Position numbers and translations under genes: made by a program. This document shows, one piece after another, positions 49,174 to 58,426 of a stretch of 64,000 nt of DNA; position 1 is the first letter of the stretch; every line of letters begins with the position of its first letter. Under the pieces are notes generated by a model. That model was not told where the DNA came from and searched no databases. It saw nothing but the letters and a program-made list of their open reading frames with translations. This DNA is from Deltaproteobacteria bacterium. Its GTDB lineage: Bacteria; UBA10199; DSSB01; JACPFA01. The stretch covers positions 62,001-126,000 of the forward strand of contig JACPFA010000014.1 of NCBI GenBank assembly GCA_016183235.1. Reading direction: 5' to 3'.

Positions 49174-49344
49174 AAAGTCTCTTTTCAGGCCTTGCTCCTT
49201 CGCTTCGCTCAGGACAGGCTCCGCGGCGGACTTCGTAAAGATCAGCGGGCATGGAAAGCCGGTTATACCGGAAGGCTTCCATGCCCGCTGGCCCCATGAA
49301 GGTCGCCGCGAGAGGCTCGGGCCTGGGAAGAGACTTAGTAAAGC
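49167..49344. repeat. Decayed palindrome of the same family (copy 3)
   Basis: The inner arms AAGTCTCTTTTCAGGCC (49175-49191) and GGCCTGGGAAGAGACTT (49320-49336) match with two mismatches, and weaker symmetry continues outward. The body has the core GGGCATGGAAAGCCGG and TTATACCGGAAGGCTTCC, and its right half CTGGCCCCATGAAGGTCGCC equals that of copy 2. The left half is interrupted by another repeat with CCTTCGCTTCGCTCAGGACA. Confidence 0.8.
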
Positions 49345-49366
49345 TTTGGGCGATCTGTGGCGCATG

Positions 49367-50320
49367 TCAACGCCCCCAAGGGTTTAATAAAAACTGTTCA
49401 TCGTCAAAAACCTTGGTGCGCTTTTTCTGAGGTTTGTTAGTTTGAATTTGCTGGAGTGAATTTTTAAGCGCATTGGCTTTTAATTCATTACTCTTTTTAA
49501 TCTTCTCTTCTAATTTTTGAATTTTTTCTTCAACAATCCTAGGGTTGGGATAGGTGCTGCGAATTTTTTTAAATAGCTCTAATGCCTCTTCAAATTTACC
49601 CGATTCTTCATAACCATTGGCCAAATAAAATTGAGCATCGGTGGTGTAATTAGAAGTTTGCCCATGTCTTTCCAAAAAAGCCTCGAACACTTCAACCGAT
49701 TGCCTAACATTTGCTTCGAGAAAAAATGTCAGCCCAACATGAAACAAAATTTTATCGGCAATGGCCCCATTGGGATCTTCTTCATACATCTGCATAAGCT
49801 GCCGACGGCTAGGTTCGTAGCGTTTTAACTTCAAAGCAGCATAGGCCACCTTGAAACGATATTCCTGAACATCGGGAATGTTGGGGAAATGGTCGACTAG
49901 GCCTTGATAACTCACGAGCGCCTTTTCATAATCCCCCTGGCTAAAATATAAATCGCCCTGTTTTTGATAAGCATGGCGGGCCTCCGGGCTACGGGGAAAT
50001 CGAGAAAGAACTTGGCCGTAGGCCTTCACCGCCTTTTCAGGTGAGTTAAGCGAGTAATTATAAATATCCCCAATATTTAATAAAATCGTACCTTCAAATT
50101 CATTGTGAGGATAATTTTTCAAAACCTTTAAATAAACTAAGACCGCTTGCGTATAGTGCTTTTCGCGAAAATGTTGATCGGCCTTAAACATAAGGCCTGA
50201 AAAGGTTTCTTGCTTGGTTGGAAAAAAGAAAAGTAAAGCTAAGAATAAGGGAATAACAATCAGGAGGGCAAGGCGCAGACGCTTCGATTGAAAAAATTTA
50301 TTCAAGAGGTCTTTCGTCAT
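49367..50320 (-). CDS. Membrane-anchored TPR protein
   Basis: The 317-residue product has a single hydrophobic segment ([18 protein letters not shown], about residues 16-33) and then TPR units such as [20 protein letters not shown] and [20 protein letters not shown], about six repeats. It resembles YbgF/BamD-type periplasmic TPR proteins. A coiled-coil, Lys-rich end follows. The start overlaps the gyrA end by 23 bp, so they are probably co-translated. Confidence 0.75.
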   Translation of the reverse strand: MTKDLLNKFFQSKRLRLALLIVIPLFLALLFFFPTKQETFSGLMFKADQHFREKHYTQAVLVYLKVLKNYPHNEFEGTILLNIGDIYNYSLNSPEKAVKAYGQVLSRFPRSPEARHAYQKQGDLYFSQGDYEKALVSYQGLVDHFPNIPDVQEYRFKVAYAALKLKRYEPSRRQLMQMYEEDPNGAIADKILFHVGLTFFLEANVRQSVEVFEAFLERHGQTSNYTTDAQFYLANGYEESGKFEEALELFKKIRSTYPNPRIVEEKIQKLEEKIKKSNELKANALKNSLQQIQTNKPQKKRTKVFDDEQFLLNPWGR

Positions 50321-52742
50321 CGGATTCGGCTAACTGGGCAACCGCGACTACCTTTTCTCCTTCTCCGATTTTAATCAAACGCACCCCTTGGGTATTTCGG
50401 CCAATAATTGAAACCCCTTTCACGCTCATGCGCAAAATCTTACCCCCATTGGTAATCAGCATAATCTCGTCTTGATCGCCCACTTGTTTAACAGTCACAA
50501 CTTTCCCAGTTTTTTCAGTCACTTTCATGGTGAGGATCCCTACCCCACCACGACCTTGCTGACGATATTCTTCAGTAGAAGTGCGTTTGCCATAGCCATT
50601 TTCGGCCACGGTCAAAATGCTAGCCCCTGTCACTAACACCTCCATGCCCACCACATAGTCCCCTTCGGCCAAACTTATCCCACGCACGCCCATAGCAGCG
50701 CGACCCATAGGCCTTACTGCTTTTTCATCGAAATGGATGGTTTTGCCTTCGCTGGTGCCAATAAAAATGCCATTGTCGCCCTTGGTAATATCAGCCGCAA
50801 TCAGTTCATCACCTTGGTCAATTTTCAAAGCAATGATACCACCCGCACGAGGGTTGCTGTAGGCCATGAGATCGGTTTTTTTAATCGTGCCTTGTTTGGT
50901 GCACATGACGACAAAATGATTTTCTTCAAACTTGAGAACCGGGATCACCGCCGCCAGCTTTTCTTCACCACTCATATTTACTAAGTTAACCACGGCCTTA
51001 CCCTTAGCCGCTCTGCCCATCTGAGGAATTTCGTGCACCCTTAGCCAATATAATTTCCCAATGCTGCTAATCACCAACACATAGCTATGCGTGCTGGCCA
51101 CAAACATTTGCGAAACAAAATCTTCTTCACGAGTCGTCATGCCGGTTTTGCCTGACCCACCGCGGCGTTGCGAACGATACAAACTAATGGGATTCCGTTT
51201 AACATAACCGGTATGGCTGATGGTCACCACCATCTCTTCATCTTGAATGAGATCTTCTTCAGAAAGTTCATCGGTTTTGGCCACGATTTTGGTGCGCCGT
51301 TCATCGCTAAAGCGTTTTTGAATGTCAGCTAATTCGTCAACGATAATCCCATAAATAAGTTTTTCGTCTGCCAAGATGGCTTTAAGTTTTTTAATCAACA
51401 ATTGGATTTCTTTGTATTCTTCAATGATTTTATCTCGCTCTAAACCAGTAAGCCGCGCCAAGCGCATGTCTAAAATGGCTTGGGCCTGCCTTTCGCTCAA
51501 TTTAAATTTGGTTATTAAACCAGTTTTAGCTTCGGCCGGGTTGGCAGCTTTTTTAATTAAGTTGACCACGGCATCGATATTTTCAACCGCAATCTTTAAG
51601 CCTTCTAATAAGTGAGCCCGCTCTTCGGCCTGCTTAAGATCGTAAATGGTTCGGCGAGTCACCACTTCTTTGCGATGATCGACAAAGAGTTGCAGCATCT
51701 GTTTTAAATTAAGCACTCGAGGTTGACCACTGACAATGGCCAGCATAATCACGCCAAAACTGCTTTGCATGGCGGTAAACTTAAACAATTGATTAAGCAC
51801 CACACCCGCTACCGTGCCTTTTTTCAATTCCACTACAATGCGCATCCCTTCGCGATCACTTTCATCGCGCAAATCCGAAATGCCCTCAATTCTACCCGCC
51901 CGCACGAGTTGGGCAATGTTTTCAACGAGCTTGGCTTTATTCACTTGATAGGGAATTTCAGTAATAATGATAGATTCACGATCGCCCTTGGCAATCTTTT
52001 CAATGACCGCATTCGCACGCATGGAAATAATGCCCCGCCCGGTTTCATAAGCGGAACGAATTCCCTCTCTCCCTGAAATATAGGCCCCAGTAGGGAAATC
52101 AGGGCCTGGAACAATTTTTATCAATTCTTTAATCGTGATTTCAGGATTTTTGATGATAGCCCTCAAGGCCTCCACCACCTCGCCCAAATTATGGGGAGGA
52201 ATTTTAGTGGCCATACCCACGGCAATACCATCACTGCCGTTAATTAAAAGATTAGGGACACGCGTGGGCAACACAACGGGTTCTTGAGTAACCCCATCGA
52301 AGTTGGGAACAAAATCGACCGTTTCTTTATCAATGTCGGCCAACATTTCTTCGGCTAGTTTTGTCAGCCTAGCCTCGGTATAACGATAAGCCGCCGCGGG
52401 GTCGCCATCGATCGAACCAAAGTTTCCCTGCCCATCGATCAACGGATAACGCATGTTCCAATCTTGGGCCATGCGCACCAAACTGTCATAAACCGCACTA
52501 TCCCCATGGGGATGGTATTTTTTCAAAACTTCGCCCACCACACCAGCACATTTCGAATAACGCTTGCTGGAAAGCAGACCCTCTCGAAACATGGCGTAGA
52601 GGATCCGCCGATGCACGGGCTTCAAACCATCACGAATATCCGGCAGCGCCCGACCAATAATCACGCTCATCGCGTAATCAAGGTAGGCACCCCGCATTTC
52701 GTCTTCAACATTAATGGGAACTACATTGCCAAATTCAGTCAT
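50298..52742 (-). CDS. gyrA: DNA gyrase subunit A
   Basis: The 814-residue product has the N-terminal breakage-reunion domain: [20 protein letters not shown], then [20 protein letters not shown] with the catalytic Tyr in RYTE. The C-terminal beta-pinwheel has the GyrA box in the form QRRGGSG and several blade motifs ([20 protein letters not shown]). The QRRGG box separates it from ParC. gyrB is not in the window. Confidence 0.97.
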   Translation of the reverse strand: MTEFGNVVPINVEDEMRGAYLDYAMSVIIGRALPDIRDGLKPVHRRILYAMFREGLLSSKRYSKCAGVVGEVLKKYHPHGDSAVYDSLVRMAQDWNMRYPLIDGQGNFGSIDGDPAAAYRYTEARLTKLAEEMLADIDKETVDFVPNFDGVTQEPVVLPTRVPNLLINGSDGIAVGMATKIPPHNLGEVVEALRAIIKNPEITIKELIKIVPGPDFPTGAYISGREGIRSAYETGRGIISMRANAVIEKIAKGDRESIIITEIPYQVNKAKLVENIAQLVRAGRIEGISDLRDESDREGMRIVVELKKGTVAGVVLNQLFKFTAMQSSFGVIMLAIVSGQPRVLNLKQMLQLFVDHRKEVVTRRTIYDLKQAEERAHLLEGLKIAVENIDAVVNLIKKAANPAEAKTGLITKFKLSERQAQAILDMRLARLTGLERDKIIEEYKEIQLLIKKLKAILADEKLIYGIIVDELADIQKRFSDERRTKIVAKTDELSEEDLIQDEEMVVTISHTGYVKRNPISLYRSQRRGGSGKTGMTTREEDFVSQMFVASTHSYVLVISSIGKLYWLRVHEIPQMGRAAKGKAVVNLVNMSGEEKLAAVIPVLKFEENHFVVMCTKQGTIKKTDLMAYSNPRAGGIIALKIDQGDELIAADITKGDNGIFIGTSEGKTIHFDEKAVRPMGRAAMGVRGISLAEGDYVVGMEVLVTGASILTVAENGYGKRTSTEEYRQQGRGGVGILTMKVTEKTGKVVTVKQVGDQDEIMLITNGGKILRMSVKGVSIIGRNTQGVRLIKIGEGEKVVAVAQLAESDDERPLE

Positions 52743-52914
52743 AATTTACAGAAAAACCATAATGAGATGAAGATTACAAGTCAATGAAATTAGAAGGAAG
52801 TTTATGGTAGTCGAATGAAGTAGTTTTTTATGCTGCTAATAAAAACTAGTAAATAAAGGGTTGCTATTGATACACAATTATGTATACAATTGATTTACAA
52901 ATGGAGGCGTAGTT

Positions 52915-53208
52915 ATGCACTTTATTAGCGTCCGGGATTTTAGACAGAAGTCAGGAAAAATTTGGAAATTTCTCAATAAAGAAAAAGAGCTTATCATCAC
53001 TTCTAACGGAAAGCCCATTGCCCTCGTTACCCCAATTTCTGAAGCCAACTTGGAAGAATCATTGCTCTCTTTGCGGCGTTCCCAAGCCTTAATGGCCATG
53101 GAACAAATGCAAAATCAATCGGTTGAAAAGGGTTATGATAAAATGACCATAGACAATATTGATGCAGAAATTCAAAAAGTCCGCCAACAACGCAAAAATT
53201 TAAAGTGA
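52915..53208 (+). CDS. Phd/YefM-type antitoxin
   Basis: The 97-residue product has the Phd/YefM N-terminal fold FISVRDFRQKSGKIWKFLNK with the ITSNGKPIALVTPIS hairpin (residues 2-45) and a helical tail for toxin binding. Upstream, TTGATACACAATTATGTATACAATTGAT (about 52867-52894) has partial inverted symmetry and may be the operator. It overlaps the PIN toxin start by 4 bp, the usual layout for such modules. Confidence 0.85.
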   Translation: MHFISVRDFRQKSGKIWKFLNKEKELIITSNGKPIALVTPISEANLEESLLSLRRSQALMAMEQMQNQSVEKGYDKMTIDNIDAEIQKVRQQRKNLK

Positions 53209-53639
53209 AAATCGTTTTAGACACCAATGTGCTTGTATCGGGATTAATAAACCCTTATGGTGCTCCAGCCGCTACTTTACGTCTTGTTCTTAATCAAACC
53301 GTAACTCTCCTATACGATGTACGCCTCTTGCTAGAATATCGTGAAGTGTTGTTAAGACCTAGGTTTAATTTTAATTCTCTTCAGGTAGAAAAATTTTTGC
53401 AAGCCTTAGAAGTGCTTGGCGTACCCATCAATGCAAAACCACTCAAGATAAAATTGCCCGACCCTGACGACCTAATGTTTATAGAAGTAGCCAAAAGCGG
53501 GCTCGCTGACTATTTAGTTACAGGTAATCTTAAGCATTTTCTAAACAAGCAAATAAAAGGTATTCATATCGTTGCACCCCATACGTCGATCGATCTTATC
53601 ACGAAAGGTAAAGAGAAGCTTTCAAATGATCAAAACTAG
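53205..53639 (+). CDS. PIN-domain toxin (VapC-like)
   Basis: The 144-residue product starts at GTG 53205. The N-terminal MKIVLDTNVLVSGLINPYGA carries the first catalytic Asp; KLPDPDDLMFIEVAKSGLAD has the central acids, and YLVTGNLKHFLN follows. The fold hydrolyses RNA. The pairing with a Phd/YefM antitoxin is noted in other genomes. The 3' end overlaps the M28 peptidase gene tail-to-tail by 4 bp. Confidence 0.88.
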   Translation: MKIVLDTNVLVSGLINPYGAPAATLRLVLNQTVTLLYDVRLLLEYREVLLRPRFNFNSLQVEKFLQALEVLGVPINAKPLKIKLPDPDDLMFIEVAKSGLADYLVTGNLKHFLNKQIKGIHIVAPHTSIDLITKGKEKLSNDQN

Positions 53640-54610
53640 TTGACGAGTACCCAATAAACACCCCTGATCACTTCGCTCATCCGTTCAAAATCGAGGGTGT
53701 CCATAGTATCACTAGCTTGATGGTAATGAGAATTTCGATAAAACGCTGTATCAGTGATCATCACGGCAGGAATTCCCCTATTCCAAAAATTTCGGTGGTC
53801 TGAAAAATCAGTGCCAGTCACCATTTGTGGCGCATTAATGGAAAAAACATCGATTTCCATAACTTGGGACATCTTCTGTTTAAACAATCTTATTAACTTC
53901 CAATCTGAGAAAGAAAGTTTTCCTACGAGAGTGATAAAATCCCCTTGAGTGGGATAAAATAATTTGAGTACGAAGGTTGGATATTGTTGAGAATTTTTTT
54001 CTTGGGAAAAATAACCGATCATTTCTAGAGAAATCATGTAGTGTATAGGGACTTGCTTCTCTTTCAATGAATTAGCATGAATTGCACTTCCCATAGAATC
54101 TGTTGCAAAAAAGGGTGGCTCTTCCAAGGTATAAGCTACAAGATCAACACGGTGCTTAAGAGAGGGAGATAATTCATGTAAGAGCCGAGCGATTTCTAAA
54201 ACGCCGGCTATTCCGCTTGCATTGTCATCAGCACCTGGTTGATCTCCTGCAACATCATAGTGCGCACCCACAATGATTCGCGGAGAATCTAATGGACCAA
54301 AGGAACAAATTAGATTTTGGTAAGGTTTCCCATTGACCTGAAATCCCTGGATTTCAATGGAACATTTTGTTTTCGAAAATTCATCAAAAATGTAGTTAGA
54401 GGCTCTCTCTAAAGAAGAAAGATTACGATAATGACGAGCAGGAATTATGGATGTCAAATTATGGACATCTTGTTTTAACCGTTCTTCTTTTACAGGTATA
54501 GCAAGTTTAATCTTCGATACATAAATAAGAGGATTGGTTATACTAATGACGGTTAATCCTATTATTATCAAAATAATAAAGCATGTAAAAATCAGTAATT
54601 TGGTCTTCAT
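53636..54610 (-). CDS. M28-family zinc peptidase
   Basis: The 324-residue product has an N-terminal hydrophobic anchor or signal (LLIFTCFIILIIIGLTVISI). Zinc ligands sit in VGAHYDVAGDQPGADDNASG (His and Asp), LEEPPFFATDSMGSA (Glu) and FSDHRNFWNRG (His), the M28 layout. It is likely an exported aminopeptidase. It is enclosed by toxin-antitoxin genes and has the AT-rich composition of this accessory segment. Confidence 0.88.
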   Translation of the reverse strand: MKTKLLIFTCFIILIIIGLTVISITNPLIYVSKIKLAIPVKEERLKQDVHNLTSIIPARHYRNLSSLERASNYIFDEFSKTKCSIEIQGFQVNGKPYQNLICSFGPLDSPRIIVGAHYDVAGDQPGADDNASGIAGVLEIARLLHELSPSLKHRVDLVAYTLEEPPFFATDSMGSAIHANSLKEKQVPIHYMISLEMIGYFSQEKNSQQYPTFVLKLFYPTQGDFITLVGKLSFSDWKLIRLFKQKMSQVMEIDVFSINAPQMVTGTDFSDHRNFWNRGIPAVMITDTAFYRNSHYHQASDTMDTLDFERMSEVIRGVYWVLVN

Positions 54611-54615
54611 AAATT

Positions 54616-54963
54616 TTAATCTAGCCCCAACGCTAATTTGAGTTTTTCGTCCACTTTCTTTTGAACTTCCTGGTGAAGATACCCCATTTCTCCTAGAATA
54701 ATCCTTTTATCCAAGGTGGCAATTTTGTTGCATTTGATCAGAGAATCTAGTTTAAGCCCTGTTTTTTCAAAATGAGGATCGGAAGATTTAAGCCAAAGGT
54801 CTGTGGAGCCCTTTCGTTTGGGCAAGTGGGAAGAAATGAAAAGAACACTAACATCCTGGTCCATATATTTTGGCTCAGAAACAATCACCGCCGGCCTTAC
54901 CTTTGAGCTAGATAGGTCAGTAAAGGGAAATGGAACTAGAATAACCTTGCTGCGTTCAAACAT
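54616..54963 (-). CDS. MazF/PemK-type toxin
   Basis: The 115-residue product begins FERSKVILVPFPFTDLSSSK and VRPAVIVSEPKYMDQDVSVL, the typical MazF/PemK strand pattern, followed by KCNKIATLDKRIILGEMGYL. It is an endoribonuclease fold. It overlaps the antitoxin end by 8 bp. Confidence 0.87.
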   Translation of the reverse strand: MFERSKVILVPFPFTDLSSSKVRPAVIVSEPKYMDQDVSVLFISSHLPKRKGSTDLWLKSSDPHFEKTGLKLDSLIKCNKIATLDKRIILGEMGYLHQEVQKKVDEKLKLALGLD

Positions 54964-55207
54964 ATCTTTTCTTTAAGTCTCTGGCAGAATAGATATCGGG
55001 TTCATCGTACAACCAGTCAAATGTGCCCCCGTATTGATTAAAATTGGTCATTTCATCCAATTGGGGATTTGCGTCCTGGGGAAATTTGATCAGCAAGACC
55101 TCCCCTTTTTCATGCCTACCAATAGCAACAGGTGTGTTCGTATAACGAACCTTATTAATTAATTCGGATAAATGTTTGCGCGCCTCAGTGGTAGCAATGA
55201 TTTTCAT
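54956..55207 (-). CDS. Phd/YefM-type antitoxin of MazF module
   Basis: The 83-residue product (ATG 55207) has MKIIATTEARKHLSELINKV, the Phd/YefM N-terminal pattern, then RHEKGEVLLIKF. Earlier ATG and GTG codons (to 55234) would be inside the operator. A tail with Asp and Tyr (DWLYDEPDIYSARDLKKRYV) probably contacts the toxin. Phd-like antitoxins with MazF toxins are unusual compared with MazE-MazF, but do occur. Confidence 0.82.
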   Translation of the reverse strand: MKIIATTEARKHLSELINKVRYTNTPVAIGRHEKGEVLLIKFPQDANPQLDEMTNFNQYGGTFDWLYDEPDIYSARDLKKRYV

Positions 55208-55234
55208 AATGTACCTTAAGTACATTATGTACAT
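55208..55234. promoter_or_regulatory. Operator of MazF module
   Basis: AATGTAC (55208-55214) and GTACATT (55220-55226) are an inverted repeat, and ATGTACAT (55227-55234) is a perfect palindrome. They lie directly upstream of the antitoxin start codon (55207). The pattern is typical for autoregulation by an antitoxin complex. Confidence 0.55.
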
Positions 55235-55337
55235 TTCGCCCCTATTGTCAACAATGGTTTGGTCTTCATAAATTTTTTATTTTTCTTACAAGCGATTTGG
55301 TCTTTACAAAGTTAACAAAATAACTCAGCATAAATCT

Positions 55338-55529
55338 ATGGATATTCTGTCTAATTATAGTGACCAGGGAATTGATTTATCTTTGCTTAAGCATAAATTA
55401 AATCTTACCCCTACGCAAAGATTAGAAGATTTTATGACATTCATGTCCTTTATTGATGATCTACGAAAAGCAAAGATAATGAACAAATATGACCCAATTC
55501 AAAAAGATTCTGGAAATATTTTACGATAA
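55338..55529 (+). CDS. Small partner of nucleotidyltransferase
   Basis: The 63-residue product (LSNYSDQGIDLSLLKHKLNL and TPTQRLEDFMTFMSFIDDLR) resembles the short proteins commonly encoded directly before AbiEii/MNT-type nucleotidyltransferases, often a helix-rich partner or antitoxin. It overlaps the next gene by 41 bp in a different frame. The function is unproven. Confidence 0.55.
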   Translation: MDILSNYSDQGIDLSLLKHKLNLTPTQRLEDFMTFMSFIDDLRKAKIMNKYDPIQKDSGNILR

Positions 55530-55986
55530 TCAAATCGAATTCGTATTAATTGGAGGATTAGCAGCCGTTATTCATGGCTCTGCTTCAGCCACTGAAGATG
55601 TTGACTTATCTTATGATAGAAATTTGGAAAACACAAAAAAAATAGTAAAAACACTCAACCCCTACCATGTACGCCTAAGAGGTGCTGAGGATGTTCCTTT
55701 TATTTTTGATGAACAAACTTTTAAACATAGTGTCAATTTAACTCTTATGACCGATTTGGGCGCCATTGATCTGCTTGGCGAGATTCCTGGATATGAGTCC
55801 TATGATTTAATTTTGGCTGATAGTGACACGGTACTTTTATACGACAAGAAATTTAAAGTGCTTTCTTTGGATGGACTCATCAAAAACAAAAAGGCTACGG
55901 GGCGAAATAAGGATTTAAAACAATTAGACGAACTTGAAGAACTCAGAAAGATGCAACAACAAAAATCAAACCGTTCTGAGAAGTAA
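55489..55986 (+). CDS. Nucleotidyltransferase (AbiEii/MNT-like)
   Basis: The 165-residue product has the core FVLIGGLAAVIHGSASATED, then VDLSYDRN, with the GG-loop and D-x-D motif of the Pol-beta superfamily. A third acid is near LGAIDLLGEIPG. It may be a toxin or antitoxin-like AMP/NMP transferase, or a broken MNT-HEPN relative with a small upstream partner. Charged C-terminal tail EELRKMQQQKSNRSEK. Confidence 0.78.
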   Translation: MTQFKKILEIFYDNQIEFVLIGGLAAVIHGSASATEDVDLSYDRNLENTKKIVKTLNPYHVRLRGAEDVPFIFDEQTFKHSVNLTLMTDLGAIDLLGEIPGYESYDLILADSDTVLLYDKKFKVLSLDGLIKNKKATGRNKDLKQLDELEELRKMQQQKSNRSEK

Positions 55987-56013
55987 ATTGAGGGGACCTT
56001 AACAAAAAATACC

Positions 56014-57012
56014 TTAAAATAATTTGAACCAATCAACATTGTACTTCACGGGCTGATTAGGTTTGGAGGCTGGCAAATCGTTATGCCAATGGGTGGCATT
56101 GTGCCATACGTTGAACATCACGTAGGCAGGGATCTGTGGAATAAATTTTTTATTTTGGTATTTCCACAGTTCGTATTCTTGATCTTGCACAACCATAAAA
56201 TACCGAACGTAGGTGGGTTGCCAGGTAAAACCAAAAATTAAATAATTTTGAAACAAATTAATGTCGGGAAAATCATCATTCCACTTTAGCTTGGTATTGA
56301 GACCCCACTTACTTTCTTGCCCCAAAGTGGTCTGAAGAATTTCACCGGTTTTTAAATTAAGCTTACGGGTTGTTTTTAAAAAATTTTCGTCATCAGAGTA
56401 ATCGGTCCATAAGGTCATGTAGATTGTCGAGGGCTCGGCACATAAAATCTCAATATCAATCTCACTATTATCAACCAAGCCATTCTTATTATAATCTTTT
56501 CCATCGTTATAATATGTAAAAAAGGCCGACACCACTCCCTCCTTTAGCGAAGCACAAGACCCTGGTTTGAAACGAGCTACATAAGTTCCATAAAGATAAT
56601 TCTTTTTGTAAGATTCTAACTGACTCGAACCGCCAGGCCCTGAAAGAGGCGTGTTGGCGGGCAATAGCAATTGAGCCATACGATCATCTTCCGCCTCATT
56701 ATCAAAAAGACCTATCGTGCCTGCCCCACCAGGCGACAAAGCATAGCCAAAGAAATAAAGATCCGAGCCCTTGTTAAAATTTGTTTCAATCTCGGGTTCG
56801 CCATACTTTGCCAAAGGATCGAGAATTGGTGGGGGTGTTGGCGTAACTGTCGGCATGGGTTCTAAAGACGAAGAAACTTGGGGCGATGGTGAGGGCGAAG
56901 GAGATAACGATGGGCTTGGTTTAAGCGGGCTGGTTGATTCTAAAGGGTTTAGCATAGGTTCAGAATTACAACTAAAACATACTAAAACAATCATCAAATA
57001 TAAAAAACGCAT
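56014..57012 (-). CDS. GH16-like lipoprotein
   Basis: The ATG at 57012 gives 332 residues; an earlier start would read through the palindrome at 57063-57230. A lipobox LVCFSCNSE (Cys near residue 15) is followed by a Ser/Pro-rich linker (about 25-65). The concanavalin-like domain has SEIDIEILC, which fits the GH16 catalytic E-x-D-x-E, and HWHNDLPASKPN with WFKLF at the end. It would act on a beta-glucan or similar polysaccharide outside the cytoplasmic membrane. The substrate is unknown. Confidence 0.75.
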   Translation of the reverse strand: MRFLYLMIVLVCFSCNSEPMLNPLESTSPLKPSPSLSPSPSPSPQVSSSLEPMPTVTPTPPPILDPLAKYGEPEIETNFNKGSDLYFFGYALSPGGAGTIGLFDNEAEDDRMAQLLLPANTPLSGPGGSSQLESYKKNYLYGTYVARFKPGSCASLKEGVVSAFFTYYNDGKDYNKNGLVDNSEIDIEILCAEPSTIYMTLWTDYSDDENFLKTTRKLNLKTGEILQTTLGQESKWGLNTKLKWNDDFPDINLFQNYLIFGFTWQPTYVRYFMVVQDQEYELWKYQNKKFIPQIPAYVMFNVWHNATHWHNDLPASKPNQPVKYNVDWFKLF

Positions 57013-57062
57013 CGGCGGCCGTACCTCTCCAGCCACCCTTTCCCTGACTTCATTACAATAAT

Positions 57063-57230
57063 CTCTTAAAAAGTTTTTTCCAAGTCGGAAGAGGTTACTC
57101 GAAACCCCTTTAGCAAGCTCGGTTATTGGCTTATACTGATTAGTGTTTGCCAAGGTCCACTGGACCTTGTTTTCCACAAATCAGGGGGTTGAGAGAACCT
57201 TAAGCCGATTTGGAAAAAACTTTTTAAGAG
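57063..57230. repeat. Long intergenic palindrome near actF
   Basis: CTCTTAAAAAGTTTTTTCCAA (57063-57083) pairs exactly with TTGGAAAAAACTTTTTAAGAG (57210-57230), and five further bases follow with one mismatch. The centre has the palindrome AAGGTCCA-C-TGGACCTT. It fills the whole 223-bp gap between actF and the GH16-like gene. No coding frame is supported here. Confidence 0.75.
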
Positions 57231-57235
57231 CTCCT

Positions 57236-58426
57236 TTATTGATGATAAGAAAGCGACTCTTCCAGGTAAGCTACTTTCTGCGGAACTAATTTAACCTTAC
57301 TAAGCGCCGTAAACACAACTAAAACAAACAGTCCCAAATAACCCAAAAAACTCCCCACTTCAATTAACCCAATGACGGCCCTTTCACCCAACGGCCCCGG
57401 CATAATCATAAGATAAAGATCTAAGTAATGCCCCACCACCAAAATAGTGGCAACTAGTTTTAAAGTTTTAAAATCACGCTTAGAACCACGGCGCATCAAC
57501 ACCAAAAAAGGAAACACAAAATTGATGACCAAATTCATGAAGAAAAGGCCCTTATAATGCGGTATCCAACGAGCTTGATAATAGGTAACTTCTTCTGGAA
57601 TATTGGAGTACCAAATCAACAATAATTGCGAAATCCAGATATAGGCCCAAAATATACTAAAGGCAAAAATCAATTTGCCTAAATCGTGCAAATGATCTTC
57701 GTTAACCTTTTCTAAATAATCTCGCCCTTTTAAAAATAAAGTTATCAGGGTAATCCCAACCACTCCATTCACAAACATACCGGCAAAATTATAAACCCCA
57801 AAGATGGTGCTAAACCAATGGGGTTCTAAAGACATGAGCCAGTCAAAACTAGCCAGTGTGATAGTAATAGCGTAAAAGGCCAAAAAGATACAACTGTTGC
57901 GAAAATTTTTGCGATAAAATTGAATATTGCCGGAGGCATCTTCTTCTAAAGAATTTTTTCGAAAAACTTTTGCAAATAAAACCCAAATGCCTAAAAATAC
58001 GACCATCCTAATTAAGAAAAATTTAATATTGAGATACCCTGCTTTGCCCGCCAATAAAGCATCGTAGTGGGGAGATGTAGGGTCGGTGATGCCGTGATGG
58101 GCCCAATGGTAGAGCTCGTGGATCCCAAAATAAATACCTAGCATGAGCAGGGCCCCTACCGGCAAAAAAGTGCTCATGGCCTCGGGCACACGCCGCAAAA
58201 CCGTCGACCACCCCGCTTGCACCGCATACTGAATGGCCATAAAAAGCACGGCGCCTAAGCTTAACGTAATAAAATAATAATTGTTAAGCAAAACACTGGC
58301 CCAAGCCCTCGTGCGAGTGGCTTCGTTACTGAATCCAAACACGAGCGACAAAATCCCAATAAGAATGAGTAAAAAGATAACTCGCTTATCTTTGGCCTTA
58401 AACTCAAATCGATCGTCAGCTTTCAT
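57236..58426 (-). CDS. actF: Alternative complex III subunit ActF
   Basis: The 396-residue product (ATG 58426; a longer frame would overlap actE deeply) has about ten membrane segments: SLGAVLFMAIQYAVQAGW, GVYNFAGMFVNGVVGITLI, and others. It matches the ActF quinol-oxidising membrane subunit, a relative of ActC. It overlaps actE by 4 bp. It is the last gene of the operon; no cytochrome oxidase genes follow. Confidence 0.88.
   Translation of the reverse strand: MKADDRFEFKAKDKRVIFLLILIGILSLVFGFSNEATRTRAWASVLLNNYYFITLSLGAVLFMAIQYAVQAGWSTVLRRVPEAMSTFLPVGALLMLGIYFGIHELYHWAHHGITDPTSPHYDALLAGKAGYLNIKFFLIRMVVFLGIWVLFAKVFRKNSLEEDASGNIQFYRKNFRNSCIFLAFYAITITLASFDWLMSLEPHWFSTIFGVYNFAGMFVNGVVGITLITLFLKGRDYLEKVNEDHLHDLGKLIFAFSIFWAYIWISQLLLIWYSNIPEEVTYYQARWIPHYKGLFFMNLVINFVFPFLVLMRRGSKRDFKTLKLVATILVVGHYLDLYLMIMPGPLGERAVIGLIEVGSFLGYLGLFVLVVFTALSKVKLVPQKVAYLEESLSYHQ

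Noticed and set aside
49174-49365. N-terminal extension of the DUF192 gene
   Set aside because: The additional residues come from palindrome copy 3; the export signal begins after the GTG at 49173.
57013-57177. N-terminal extension of the GH16-like gene
   Set aside because: Runs through a palindrome; the lipobox signal peptide begins at 57012.
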